Source: Leptasterias polaris
Taxonomy: Eukaryota; Echinodermata; Asteroidea; Forcipulatida; Asteriidae
Direction: 5' to 3'
DNA: 64,000 bases
Assembly (NCBI GenBank): GCA_037783415.1
Contig: JAZGTN010000044.1
Span: 2,923,501 to 2,987,500, forward strand
The notes below the pieces were generated by a model that saw only the letters and a program-made list of their open reading frames with translations, was not told the origin of the DNA and did not search any database. Shown here piece by piece: positions 43,056 to 54,654 of the stretch (position 1 is the first letter of the stretch; every line of letters starts with the position of its first letter). Position numbers and translations under genes: made by a program.

Positions 43056-43205
43056 CGTGGGGCCTGACCCATTTCTGGGTCAGTAGACCCGGAATCAGCT
43101 ATAGGACAAACTGACGCAGAATCAGAGTTAGAATCCTAGTTTTTTAATCACTTTCCGAGTCAGCCTGACCCCGAAATGGGTCAACGTGACCCAAAAACGG
43201 GTCAG

Positions 43206-44580
43206 TTCCCCTGGGACGCGGAATCCCGGTCAATTTTGAGCCGAGATTGCATTTGCCTGTGACAAGGCAGGCACCAAATGATTGGTTCGATACGTCAAAA
43301 CCACTCCCCCCCAAAAAAAAAAACAATAATGAAAAATCAACAAATACATTTATTTGCCTCTGCTTGCCCCCCATAATAAAAGTGTCTGGCTACGCTAGTG
43401 GCAGGTCTTCGTCAACATATTGTCTTCAAAATAAATGCCTGTGATATCGAGCAGAAACATTGCGGCAACTTAAATTTATTTCGTGACAAGCAAAAGTATA
43501 AATAGTACATTCGATTTTCAAGCGTCACGACACTGCGGGGATGAGAGAGTTGTACATCGAAGTGAAGTCGTGTGTCTATTTATAGCCTAAGATACTCTGT
43601 TTCAGCAATTCGGTCCTAGATTTTGTCTGTACTGATGACCTGACGTTTTTCAAGAAGTTGAAAAGGGGGTTCTTGAAAATCTGACCGTGATGACCATTCG
43701 GCTTGAATTCGAGCCATACTGTCTCGACTCATGGTTGGAATATGTCAGGCTATTTTTCTGGTAATTAGGCTATAGATCTTGTTTCACATGCAACGCGTGA
43801 GATCGTTGTTATGTTCTCATTGTTAATCGCGCTGTGTAATTATATGGATATTTCACTAAATGTTTATAATTCAGTTTGGGGGGTATTTGTTTTATCGTTG
43901 TTCGTATGCAGTCTGTTTTCCCCGATGTTCAATCAGTGCAATTCGGGTAGTTTTCTCAACTTCACAAGAAGCAGTGTCATTAGGATTTCTTCCCCAGTGT
44001 TATGCAGTGTAATTGCGGTACTTTCCATTCTTCACAAGCATTTTATTATTCCTCAGTGCTTTACGGTGTAATTCGGGTATTTTCCCCATTCTTCTCATGC
44101 AGTATAATTATGTTGTCAGTCTTTATGAACTTGTGTAACTCGGTTATTGTATGTGCATGAAGTGTAATTCGATTTATCGCATACGGTTATTTAGTTGTTT
44201 TTCTATATTTGGTGCAATTATTTTTGTTTTCCCGTCCGGGACTTTTCTACCAAACATCAAGCACACAATACTCCTTGACTGATGTAATAAATGATTTATT
44301 GGATTGTTTCGTTAAGAGAGATGTAGTTGTTTTACTTTCGATGTCTCCTGTTTTACTCTATTCCCTGTGCAGGTATTGGCAAATCGCTGAGAAACCAACC
44401 TCGTACTCGCTGGTTTGATCTTCGATGATACGATGAAGATGATAGTCGCTGGGAACGATCATGCTTAAGGCTGTATCCAAATTGGCGGCAACGGCTGCAG
44501 CTTAGACTGTTGCTAAGGCGGTTACTGAGGACGTCCTAGTCTTCGACGCATGATGACGCGGCAATCCAGCCATAGCCGCA
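43206..44580. other. No gene seen
   Basis: AT-rich, T-rich on the plus strand. The phrase GTGTAATTCGGGTATTTTCC recurs loosely between 43935 and 44180, giving a faint 60-70 base periodicity. No exon found. Confidence 0.4.
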
Positions 44581-44589
44581 TGTAGCCGC

Positions 44590-44740
44590 CCAATGGGGGA
44601 TTTTTGGGACACTAGGTGGCAGCAGACTTACCAGGTAAATCCATTGTTCTGTGTAATCTGCGCATGCTCGGAATTACGTAAACAATGGAAATTAACCTGG
44701 TAAGTCTGCTGCCACCTAGCGTTCTAAAGTCTCCCATTCG
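44590..44740. mobile_element. MITE L with perfect 25-bp inner inverted repeats
   Basis: CTAGGTGGCAGCAGACTTAC begins the left arm (44612-44636) and GTAAGTCTGCTGCCACCTAG ends the right arm (44695-44719); 25 bases pair exactly. A second inner pair is CCATTGTT / AACAATGG, and the outer flanks (CAATGGGGGA / TCTCCCATT) pair imperfectly. Confidence 0.85.
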
Positions 44741-45869
44741 GACGCGGCCTAAGTTTCCAGAAGAGTTCAATTTTTGTTACTACAAAAATATCACAATTTT
44801 CTCGAATGCCTGTGGTATTTTGATAAGTTCTTCAAAATATGTCATCCTGATTGACAGGCTGGTATCACTTTCTTAATAATATTAGTTTAAATTAATTGAA
44901 ATTGTAAAACAAACAAAAAACAAAAAAGGAGGAAAACCATCTTCAACATAAATATAAACAACATCCTGCGTGCGTTTATATTTTAAGTCCCGTTCTTGCA
45001 GAACAGTACAAAGATGGCGCCATATTGCTCAATGATATTAACTTAATATCAAACGCTAAAGTTGCACCATTTAGCTACTTGTGTGGCACATTATTTTGTC
45101 CTAAAAGAGGGTCTGTCTGCATATAAACGTCACGTAATGTTAATGTACTTCGTGCCTTTGTTAGTGTGATTTATTCAACCACGCACACTGAGAGTGCTAA
45201 ACAATCAAAGACATTCAAACTAACAGAGGTGTAGTTGGTCATTTTCCAAGAGGCGACAGCTTACGGAAATATTACACATTTATAGACTACTTCTCAACGT
45301 TCTGACGTCATGTTTGGTTAGCATCAGATGTGTTTTGGGCGTCGATAAACAGAAACAATTGTACAGCAGCCCCTGCACCGCCCGAAGTCGCTGCAAAAGT
45401 TAGAATTACATGCTTATTGTACACAAGATAATTGAATCATTGTTAAAAAGAAAAAACTTGTATCAGTTGCGTACAGTTTTTATTCGATTTCGTTTATATG
45501 TATTGAATATATACTGCGGAAGTGTACATTACCTGCAAGAGAACAACTGCCTCTCGCTGTGAGCTAATTGTATAAAATGTCAGTTATTATTTCACGTTAT
45601 TTTTAAACATTAGCATAATAATTATATTATACAATGACCACGTTTGTGCCTTTGCCTGGAACGGGAGCTTCTAACGATGTATTGCTAAAACATGTTGTCA
45701 GTATGCCTACTGTTATTGAGAGAGAAATTATGTTTTAATCTTCTTCTTTTTTACGGGCACCTGGAATGAAAAAAGCAATTAACTTAATCTTGGCTAAACC
45801 CATAATGTCTCATTATTATAAGTATACGGTATATAGTCAACTGTGAATTGGCCTACAGAATGAGTTTTT
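44741..45869. other. No gene seen
   Basis: AT-rich intergenic DNA; nothing recognised. Confidence 0.4.
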
Positions 45870-46140
45870 TATAGGCAGTGTATTGTCAAAATTCAGTATC
45901 CTCACCTGGTGAAGTTGGTGTATTCCAACTTTGCACAAACGTGAACATTTGGGCTCAATTGGTCATCGAAGTTGCAAGCAAACAATGAAAGAAATAACAA
46001 ACTTGTTTCTTCGTGCTTTCAGATGCCTGAGAAAGTCTTCATGGCTGAAGCCTTTCTCAGATTCTAATTTGTGGGTGAAAATTACCTCTTCCTCTTTTAA
46101 ATGTTGTTCTTCAGAGACTAAGGTCTTCTCAGAATTATTA
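45870..46140 (+). mobile_element. Diverged TTAAAGGCACTG-related MITE, partial
   Basis: GGCAGTGTATTGTCAAAATTC, GGGCTCAATTGGTCATCGAA, GCCTTTCTCAGATTCTAATT and GTGAAAATTACCTC follow family order; the right terminus is lost. Confidence 0.6.
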
Positions 46141-47108
46141 GTTTCTGTCGTACGAACGAGAGGTGAAATGCGTGATTTTTTTGTAGAATTACACGCTTTG
46201 GAGCCGGAAGTATAGCGAAAATTTTGGACGTGTAACACATACGCACGCGTGTGACTAATAATGACTTATATTTCTTAAGTTTTTACATTTTTTTCAAACA
46301 TTAGCTGATGAAGCGAACCCCTCCCCCCCCCCCCCTATTGCATTGCACTTAATCGCATTTGGTGTGGTTGGTGCGTGGCTCAGTGACATTTATAAAAATG
46401 GGTGAAATTTCAAAGGTTACATTTATGTTAACAACAAAATAAAATGTAAAAGTCACAGCTGTAGGCCTATATGATATTTTAACGATCCGATGTACTGTAA
46501 ACGCAACGCCTTCTTGTAAATTGCTCAAAGAAAGACTTGTTTTTGACAGATGAAGCCTGTATGTGTAGTTGTACTTGTTATCAATTTCAAATCCCCAAGA
46601 CAAAATGTGTGCAGTGAGGTTTTTTCTTTTTGTAAAATAAATAATTTCAAAAATAAAAGGAAAGATCAAGTATTAAATGTTATCGAGTCATTTTGTTGTT
46701 TAAACGAAGAGAGAAAGGATGGGGGCTGATATTCCATGAAGAGAGAGAGAGAACAGAAAAAAATTAGTGGACTGAGAAAGTTTTCTAGCCCGGCTGAAAT
46801 GACCTGAGTAGTTACTAAGACAACACCCTTTCCTGTTGAAACAATGCCCTCTCAAAATCAATTAAGTTTACAATTAAGGCACAACAACGAAGCGTATCCT
46901 CGCACCAATGACTTTAACAACAGGGATATATACGGATAGTGTGACAGACCGAGGACGTTCCCGGTTCGATTTTGTGTACAAAACCAAAAGGGAAAGTCGC
47001 TAAAAATACTAATTTCAAACATTGTGAGAACATGAGAAGACTTATATTTACCAGATCGAGAAACGTGTGCATGAGTACATTTTTTTTTAAACCTTCAAAC
47101 CAAGAACT
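46141..47108. other. No gene seen
   Basis: Intergenic DNA with a C tract at 46321-46334 and a (GA)n stretch near 46740. Nothing coding recognised. Confidence 0.4.
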
Positions 47109-47445
47109 TATAGACCATGTGACCTGTGACATCACATGTTTACAAAAGAGCCACAGAGCTTGGACTTCCTGCAGGCACAGTTTGTACATAATTCAATGGA
47201 AGAAGGCAATAAATCTGATGTTTATGGAGATTGCACTGTCTGATTTTTCTCAACTTTTGATATGAAGAAAGGGGGGACATCTCAAAAACTGTACAGCTGC
47301 TGCTTTCGTAACTCATGAATTTATGTGAAAATTATTAAACAAAATGTAAATTTTCCCATATGGCCTGTGTAGTGTCTTGCCTGTCAGGAAATGCATTAGA
47401 AAGTACAAGGTCACTACTCTGTAAACAAAGGTAACATGGTCTATA
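47109..47445. mobile_element. TIR element M
   Basis: Left end TATAGACCATGTGACCTGTG, right end GTAACATGGTCTATA with GTAAAC inside both ends. A related single end is at 39294. Confidence 0.7.
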
Positions 47446-47806
47446 ACAAAAGAGACAATCCGTTATAAGAAGGGAACGAATATGAATGTTGAGTCGCTGT
47501 GTTTCAACGCTACATTATGAAGTGTGGATCTGAGAACAAAAGAGGTCCACATAATGTAGGGACTTGGAACACTATGTGGGCTTCACACGTCCACACAATG
47601 GTTTTTTTCTTCAGTGTTTAAGAATATGATTTTCTTAAGTATACAGAACAAAGGAATGTGCACAGTAGAGGTTGCAACACAGAGCTGTATGTGTTTTTGC
47701 GTGTTTGTTTGGTTGTTTGTTTGTGTGTTGTTAGGTTTTGCATTTTTGATTTGCCCCTGTCAATTTTCCCCATCTCCAATTATTTGCTACGTACTTTACG
47801 AAACAT

Positions 47807-48014
47807 GGGCCTAGGCATCTATCGAAAAAGGACAATAGAGTTCATTTTGTGAACAAGATAAAAAGTCTTGTGTATAAAAAAAATGAGGTTAGATAACAAC
47901 TTACACCATCAACGTTGCTATATGTATTTTGAGCAGTTTGCGTAACTACAAGGAGTTAGAAGTAGTTCCACATATTTGAATACGAAATAGGGTTAAATTT
48001 AGCATTGTCACGGC
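47807..48014 (+). repeat. Perfect inverted repeat, left arm (208 bp)
   Basis: Begins GGGCCTAGGCATCTATCG and ends TTAGCATTGTCACGGC. Every base pairs with 48316-48523 on inspection, including an A8 run against T8. Pairing stops abruptly at both ends. Confidence 0.95.
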
Positions 48015-48315
48015 TGGGGGTGGGGGGGGGGGGCTCCCTCACCCGCTCACTGGATACCAGTGTGCAACTTTTATGTACAACTCCGTGGTGACGACGTCAC
48101 ACTAACGACAATCAAAGCAGCGCATCCGCAGACAATTTGGAGAATTATTTCACTAAATCGACCTTGACATGAAGATGAAATGAAATCAAGGAATCTGTAT
48201 TGTTATTCGCTTTGGTGTCAATATGCTTATTGCTTGGCCTTCAACGCTCGGTAAACGAGCCGGTTTTCCGGCACTGAACTTCTTCTTGTTCAGGTAATAC
48301 AGTTATCGCTATGCT

Positions 48316-48523
48316 GCCGTGACAATGCTAAATTTAACCCTATTTCGTATTCAAATATGTGGAACTACTTCTAACTCCTTGTAGTTACGCAAACTGCTCA
48401 AAATACATATAGCAACGTTGATGGTGTAAGTTGTTATCTAACCTCATTTTTTTTATACACAAGACTTTTTATCTTGTTCACAAAATGAACTCTATTGTCC
48501 TTTTTCGATAGATGCCTAGGCCC
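48316..48523 (-). repeat. Perfect inverted repeat, right arm (208 bp)
   Basis: Reverse complement of 47807-48014 without mismatch or gap. The 301-base spacer (48015-48315) starts with a G-rich tract and is otherwise unique, with a small hairpin CGGTAAACGAGCCGG. Confidence 0.95.
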
Positions 48524-49249
48524 TCGATGATGCCCTCGTCCATGATGATGTTTTGTATCGTTTCTGTTCGCAGGGAATTCATTACGTCATGCCTCGACAC
48601 AATCTCGAAATGTTTTATTGAAAGTTATGATAAAATGTGTGATAGCAGCCTTAATTATAAGATTATGAAAACGAATGGGAAATTCTATTAATTTACAGTC
48701 TATGGTGTCAATCGTCCCAAGGTGAGAGGATACAAAGAACAAATTTAACTCAATTTTTCCCTTCTTCGAGAAGAATCTGACAAAGTTCGCTTAACAAAAT
48801 TTTTAAAAAAAGCTGTACAAAACAAGACCTTAATTTCTTCCTTGTATTTGTGTCCTTTGCTGCATGCATAATTAATAGCAACCACGAGCGCCAATTGTCA
48901 TTAATCGAACAGTAACCAGACTATCTGATAGGACTGAGGCCACACTTTAATTACATCAACCGAACCAAGGATTTATCAACCTACAGATTTTACGACTTCA
49001 TGCAATTTGTCAACAAGAAATTTGTTTTCCTTAAACATCCTGTGCTATTTTTTACCCCCCCCCCCCCCCCCCCCCCCACCACCACCGCCTGTGACGTATT
49101 TGAAGTAGGACGTCCTTTTAGATAATAACCCAGTAACCAACCGGTAGTCAGATGCTATAGCTAGCTGTGGCCTTAAAAGCGGATGACCCAGACGATTGTA
49201 CAAACATGTGACTGTTCGATCAACATTTTTGTAGAAAACACCACTGTGC
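48524..49249. other. No gene seen
   Basis: AT-rich intergenic DNA, with a poly-C tract of more than 20 bases at about 49055-49077 followed by CACCACCACC. Confidence 0.4.
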
Positions 49250-49580
49250 GTGGTAATTGTCAAAGACCAGTATTCATACTTGATGTGACCCAACATATAC
49301 ACGAAATAACAAACCTGTGAAAGTTTAAGCTCAATCGGTATTCGGAGTCATGAGAAAACAGTGAATACCCCCATTATATGTTTTCACTGTTTTCATACAT
49401 CGGATTTTATCACCATCAGTGATAAAAACTAACTGTTTTACTAATTTCCTAAAAACTATAGCATTTCAAGCAAAACTATATAAATGTATAAGCGAAGTTT
49501 TCCACCATGACCATCTTTATACCATGTAATAAGTTATGTGCAAATCTGTGAACATTTATATTTTTAATCTTACCAATGTT
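49250..49580 (-). mobile_element. Diverged MITE of the TTAAAGGCCCTG/GGCACTG group
   Basis: GGTAATTGTCAAAGACCAGT, ACCTGTGAAAGTTTAAGCTC, a TGATAAAAACTAACTGTTTTAC block and CTTACCAATGTTGTACAC, i.e. the reverse of the 2962 element. Confidence 0.65.
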
Positions 49581-50574
49581 GTACACAACTCAGAATCATC
49601 ATGACAATAACCGTCGTCCCCCCCCCCCCCCCCCCCCCCCCACGGCCGTGTACGCAAACAGAGTAGACACGTGCAAATGCCAAAAAGGGTTGGGACAGAA
49701 CTGATTTCCCACCGGCCTCTGTGAAGTTCCGTCATTGTGAGGCAAAATGGGTCACTCACATGCAAGCAAGCCGCCATACATCTCCGGGCCTTAGAGAGAA
49801 GAAAAACCCATCATACACTGGGAGGTTAAAGCTGATGTACCATCTGAGCTGGACCCATTGTTATAAAACATGTGTGCCCCCCCCCCCCCTTCAATCCCCT
49901 CCTCCAGTCCGCTTATTAATCATACAACAATTTTCAGAATAACATTTTAAAAATGACAATCTTCATGCATCCGGTTGTGAATGCTGCGGCCAGAGATGCG
50001 GTTGGTGCCCCTGTCACCTCTTAAACGTGGATGGATTTGACTTCTCGATGAAAATGCCGTGACCGTTTTTTGCTATTTGTTCAACTATACACTGTCTTCA
50101 GCTGAAACGTTCACAATCTTAATAATTTGGCCCTCATCTCAGAATTACGTAGACAAACAAACCAAACGATAACCCACCCTACCTTTAATAACGTAAAGCA
50201 CCAATAAGGATGTTACATTCCCCGTCAGCATCTTGTAATCCAATTACCATCATCATGGCTGAACCAAACTAATAGTAATGTTTGCCTTCGCAGATTCACA
50301 GTCTAATGCAACAAACCCCATCAATTATTGGTCGTCACATGATTGGTTTTTCGAAGAATCGGTACGTTCCTATAATCCTCTAGTTTGCAATAAAGATACT
50401 ACACAAACAAAAACAATTACATTTTTAAAACTTGCGGTCACGTGTTAGTGAACACAAGGAAACTTTGTGTTAACATTAAATTTGTCAGGATGATACAAGC
50501 ATGGAGTATATGACACAGTCATAGAGATGGTGGTTCGGCTCTAGAGCCAATGCAGATTTGTCCTTTGAAAACAA
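49581..50574. other. No gene seen
   Basis: Contains poly-C tracts at 49618-49640 and 49877-49888. No exon recognised. Confidence 0.4.
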
Positions 50575-50895
50575 TATATTATACAGAACAACATGCAATG
50601 TCGGCCATTTTGAAAGTTTTGAAAAGTGCTTGTTATTCTACCTTCATTTTTCAAATGACAAATCTGTGATGGCCTTTAGACAAACATCGTTCTCATGACA
50701 TACTCCGACTTTGTGCCAAATTCCATGTTTTGCATTATCAAAGGCACAATTCCCCCAAATATTACCGTTTTTGACCCCTTGTACTTTGTAGGACGCAGAA
50801 CGCACTTCCACAAAATGCCCGTCTATTCTCACCATTTTTGAAGTCAATTCCTTTGTGTACATTTTGACTTCCAAAATGGCAGATGCAATAGGCGC
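50575..50895 (-). repeat. Dispersed repeat N, copy 1
   Basis: TCTGTGATGGCC, TTCTCATGACATACTCCGAC and TATCAAAGGCACAATTCCC recur in the same order at 54285-54385. The open frame across it (76 codons) is therefore best explained as repeat sequence. Confidence 0.6.
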
Positions 50896-51948
50896 GTGTA
50901 ATTGTGCTGCACGTCGACAGAATGTTCAATCTCAATTCAATTCTATTTAAAAAAAATTATTTATCCTAGATAAGACAATTACAAAAGATTGGGGAGCTCC
51001 ATAATATTTGTTTTTAAATACCAACTAGGCCAACACCACATTAAAAAGAAGTATACAAAATAGCATATCTACCCAACTATTGGGGATTATTTCCATTGCG
51101 GCAATTGAAATAAACCAACACAGTGTTTAGTGTATAGGAAGTAACTATTACTAGCAACTTTACGAGTGCAACCATGTACACATTTCTTTGTGTGGGCTCT
51201 GAAAAGAGCCGCTGTGTGGTCTCTCTTTTTGTGTGATCTTCAAATATTGTTCTCGGCTCCTTGTTGTCAATAATGTCAGACGGACACATACCCTGCATTG
51301 AGTCTGCAATCAGGCCGGTGTCTATTCAACGGGAAAGAATAACATTTTAATATCATGGTTCGGAACTCACGGCTGGAAATATGACACCTTGAATTATCGT
51401 AAGTGGCTACCATATGATTACTGAATAATTGAAACTACACATTGTTGCTGAGCATATGGAACCGAATAGGTTCTTCAAACTGACGTGTAACAAGCTCCTT
51501 ATTTCAGTACATAAATTTCCTGTATGTGACAGCCGTTATTTGTTCATTAATCACAAGGTTGAAAGAGTTACAAAATACCATAATATATTATCTTTTGTAC
51601 TACTAGATGGCCTTTAGTCTTTGTTTGTTTGTTTGTTTGTTTTTGTTTGTTGGGTGTTTGTTAGCTGGAACCACACAGCTCATAAAGAAAAAATTATTTA
51701 AATGGCGTGTCCGCAAACCTCACTTCAGTCATACCTGAGAAACAGAATGATAATTGAAAGGAGGTTGTTCTTCGATTGTTGATTGCTTTTCAAATGACAC
51801 ACAGTGATTTACAAAAAAGTCAACAAAACCTCCTCTACCCCTGAACTTGCGATCCCGGCTACGCGCCTTTTTGGCTACATTGACATGCAGCCCTTGGTGT
51901 GAAGGACGGTGTCAATAATCTCAAGAGGCTCATTTAGGCTATGTATAC
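50896..51948. other. No gene seen
   Basis: AT-rich; a (TTTG)n stretch at about 51620-51650. Nothing else recognised. Confidence 0.4.
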
Positions 51949-52193
51949 TTAAAGGCACTGAACACGTTTTGTAATTGTCAAAGACCAGTATTCTCACTTG
52001 GTGTATCCCAACATATGCATCAAATAACAAGCCTGTGAAAATTTGGGCTCAATTGGTCATTGAAGTTGCAAGAAAATGATGAAAGAAAAAACACCCTTGT
52101 TGTACAAATTAGTGTGCTTTCAGATAGGAATAAAAGGCTTCTGGCCAGAAGTCTTTTATTATTTTAGTGAGAAATTACCTCTTTCTCAAAAAC
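51949..52193 (+). mobile_element. MITE, TTAAAGGCACTG family, cut by a satellite
   Basis: Starts TTAAAGGCACTGAACACG and matches the full-length family until CTCTTTCTCAAAAACT, where the 59-bp satellite begins without any of the remaining ~120 bases. Confidence 0.88.
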
Positions 52194-52194
52194 T

Positions 52195-53000
52195 GATTTA
52201 TGAATACGTAAATGGGCATCGTGAACAAGAGAAATATCCACTGAAGAAATTCCCTTTTATGAATACGTAAATGGACATCATGAACAAGAGAAATATCCAC
52301 TGAAGAAATTCCCTTTTATGAATACGTAAATGGGCATCGTGAACAAGAGAAATATCCACTGAAGAAATTCCCTTTTATGAATACGTAAATGGGCATCGTG
52401 AACAAGAGAAATATCCACTGAAGAAATTCCCTTTTATGAATACGTAAATGGGCATCGTGAACAAGAGAAATATCCACTGAAGAAATTCCCTTTTATGAAT
52501 ACGTAAATGGGCATCGTGAACAAGAGAAATATCCACTGAAGAAATTCCCTTTTATGAATACGTAAATGGGCATCGTGAACAAGAGAAATATCCACTGAAG
52601 AAATTCCCTTTTATGAATACGTAAATGGGCATCGTGAACAAGAGAAATATCCACTGAAGAAATTCCCTTTTATGAATACGTAAATGGGCATCGTGAACAA
52701 GAGAAATATCCACTGAAGAAATTCCCTTTTATGAATACGTAAATGGGCATCGTGAACAAGAGAAATATCCACTGAAGAAATTCCCTTTTATGAATACGTA
52801 AATGGGCATCGTGAACAAGAGAAATATCCACTGAAGAAATTCCCTTTTATGAATACGTAAATGGGCATCGTGAACAAGAGAAATATCCACCGAAGAAATT
52901 CCCTTTAATGAATACGTAAGTGGGCATCGTGATTGAACAAGAGAAATATCCACTGAAGAAATTCCCTTTTATGAATACGTAAGTGGGCATCGTGAACAAG
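52195..53000 (+). repeat. 59-bp satellite, about 13.5 units
   Basis: Unit starts TATGAATACGTAAATGGGCA and contains GAACAAGAGAAATATCC and GAAGAAATTCCC. Units 1-11 are almost identical; the last ones carry more changes, including a 4-base insertion (TTGA) at about 52932. Reading frames on the minus strand through it are artefacts. Confidence 0.95.
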
Positions 53001-53450
53001 AATATGCTACAAAGGAATTCCTTTGACCGATTAAGAATAGGGCCTACGCAAATGGCATCGAGAACACGAGAAATATGCAGCAGAGGAATTAACTTAGTAG
53101 AAGGCCTACGTTAATGGGCATCGTGAAAAAGATAAATCTGCAGCAAAGAAATTCATTTGACCAATAAGGATTACTATACGTAAATGGGAACCTCGAACAA
53201 GAGAAATTCTGCAGCAAATTAATTAATTTGACCAATTAGGAATACGTACAGGAGCATCTGTCCTTTCTCTAGTAGAGCAACTATACCGTATAGATAAATC
53301 TGCAGCAAAGGAGTTCATTTGACCAAATAATATTACGTAAAATGGGCATCGTGAAAAAAAGAAATTTAAAGCAAGGGAATAAGTTGACCAATTAGGAATA
53401 CGTACGTAACTGGGCAAAGTGAAAAAGAGAAATCTGTAACGAATGTTACA
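53001..53450 (+). repeat. Degenerate continuation of the 59-bp satellite
   Basis: ACGTAAATGG, GGGCATCGTGAA, GAGAAAT.TGCAGCAAA and TTGACCAATTAGGAATACG recur about every 58-65 bases with many changes. It looks like the old edge of the array. Confidence 0.75.
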
Positions 53451-54177
53451 AGAATGCAAGAGTGCAAAATGGGTTTTAACAATTGCAAATTCCTTGAGAG
53501 TATGTTTCTAAAGGTTGGAGACCTATACTCAATTTTTAAATCAAGCTCCAAGTTCTTCTCAGAACCAGCAAGTTCTTCCTTTTAGAGATTGGTTCCACAC
53601 TGACTGTCACCCGCAAACTACTCTCTTACTTTCCACACCATAAGTTTCGAATCTTAACCCAGGGCTGTACGGAATGAATAATGTTATGGGCACTTTTTAC
53701 AGCGTAATTCCTGTCTGGGCACCGATTACTACAATGGTACCGTTGATACGTGAGCACGAGGTACGCCGTCTGAAGTTCTGGCTTCAAGCCTCAGCCATCA
53801 TACTAACCTTTACATGAATCCAAATCAATCAGTCAACAACAGTCTGACTCGCGGCGATTGCTCCCCTCCGACGTGACCGTGGAGTCTTGATAACTTGGAC
53901 TGGAACACCTTGGTTTCCCCCCTCAAAATCATCGCCTTTTTTAATAATATGGTTTTCCACGAAATGAGGGCACTACACAATAGAAACATTCCGGTCTGAT
54001 AGTTATTGCGCCCCGTGACGCATTATTTTGAGATCATTGTAACAACCCTGATCTTTAACCCGGACCTTACCAGAGCGCACGTATTTTGCGCGCGTGCTGT
54101 TCGACACGTCGTGTGGAAAGGTTGGGGCAGAAGAAGGGAGCAACTTGGGGGGAAATTTGAAAATGAAATTTTGCTTC
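53451..54177. other. No gene seen
   Basis: Intergenic sequence without a recognised element or exon. Confidence 0.4.
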
Positions 54178-54385
54178 AGGGCCATCGCAGATTAAAATTT
54201 TGAACAAAAATGTAGGTAGAATAACCACAAATTTGCAAAATGTCTGCCAATGCTTGTTTTCTACCGAATTGTTTCAAAGGACAAACTGCGATGGCCCTAT
54301 ATAGCAAAAATCTTTCTCATGACGTACTCCGACTGCGTGCCAAATTTCATGCTTGTATCATCAAAGGCACAATCCCGTCCCCTAT
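54178..54385. repeat. Repeat N, copy 2, with inverted termini
   Basis: CAGGGCCATCGCAGATT (54178) and AAACTGCGATGGCCCT (to about 54299) form an inverted pair around 120 bases; the following TCATGACGTACTCCGAC block matches repeat N at 50.7 kb. Confidence 0.55.
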
Positions 54386-54594
54386 ACCTGCCATACTATA
54401 GGTCTACTGCACTTAAATGAATGATATATTTACACATATTTATTTCCTTCAGCTAACCTTCTTTTTACTTGATACAAATAATTATAAACAGTTGCCGGAT
54501 AATCTTTTCCAAATGAAATACTGCTTTTAAAGTTGTGAAAAAGTTGTCCCCAAACTCTCAGTTCTTGTTCTCAGTTTCTGCACAACATCACATA

Positions 54595-54650
54595 CAGTTA
54601 ACCCTCGTTATAAAGAGCACGTTATAAAGAGGTTCTGCTTATATCTTGGA
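54595..54650 (+). repeat. Pogo/Tigger-like end and first units of the 17-bp array
   Basis: CAGTTAACCCTCGTTATAAA then GAGCACGTTATAAAGAGGTTC, TGCTTATA. The form 'CAG...CTCGTTATAA' resembles termini of pogo/Tigger-type elements, by memory of the motif only. The array is then cut by the LINE fragment. Confidence 0.45.
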
Positions 54651-54654
54651 ATTA

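Noticed and set aside
45931..46238. Overlapping 91-94 codon frames on both strands
   Set aside because: Within a diverged MITE; no protein-like pattern.
50644..50874. 76-codon minus-strand frame with plausible composition
   Set aside because: The DNA recurs at 54.3 kb without a matching frame; treated as dispersed repeat N.
52729..52953. Minus-strand frame with repeated FSWDISL-like phrases
   Set aside because: 59-bp satellite artefact.
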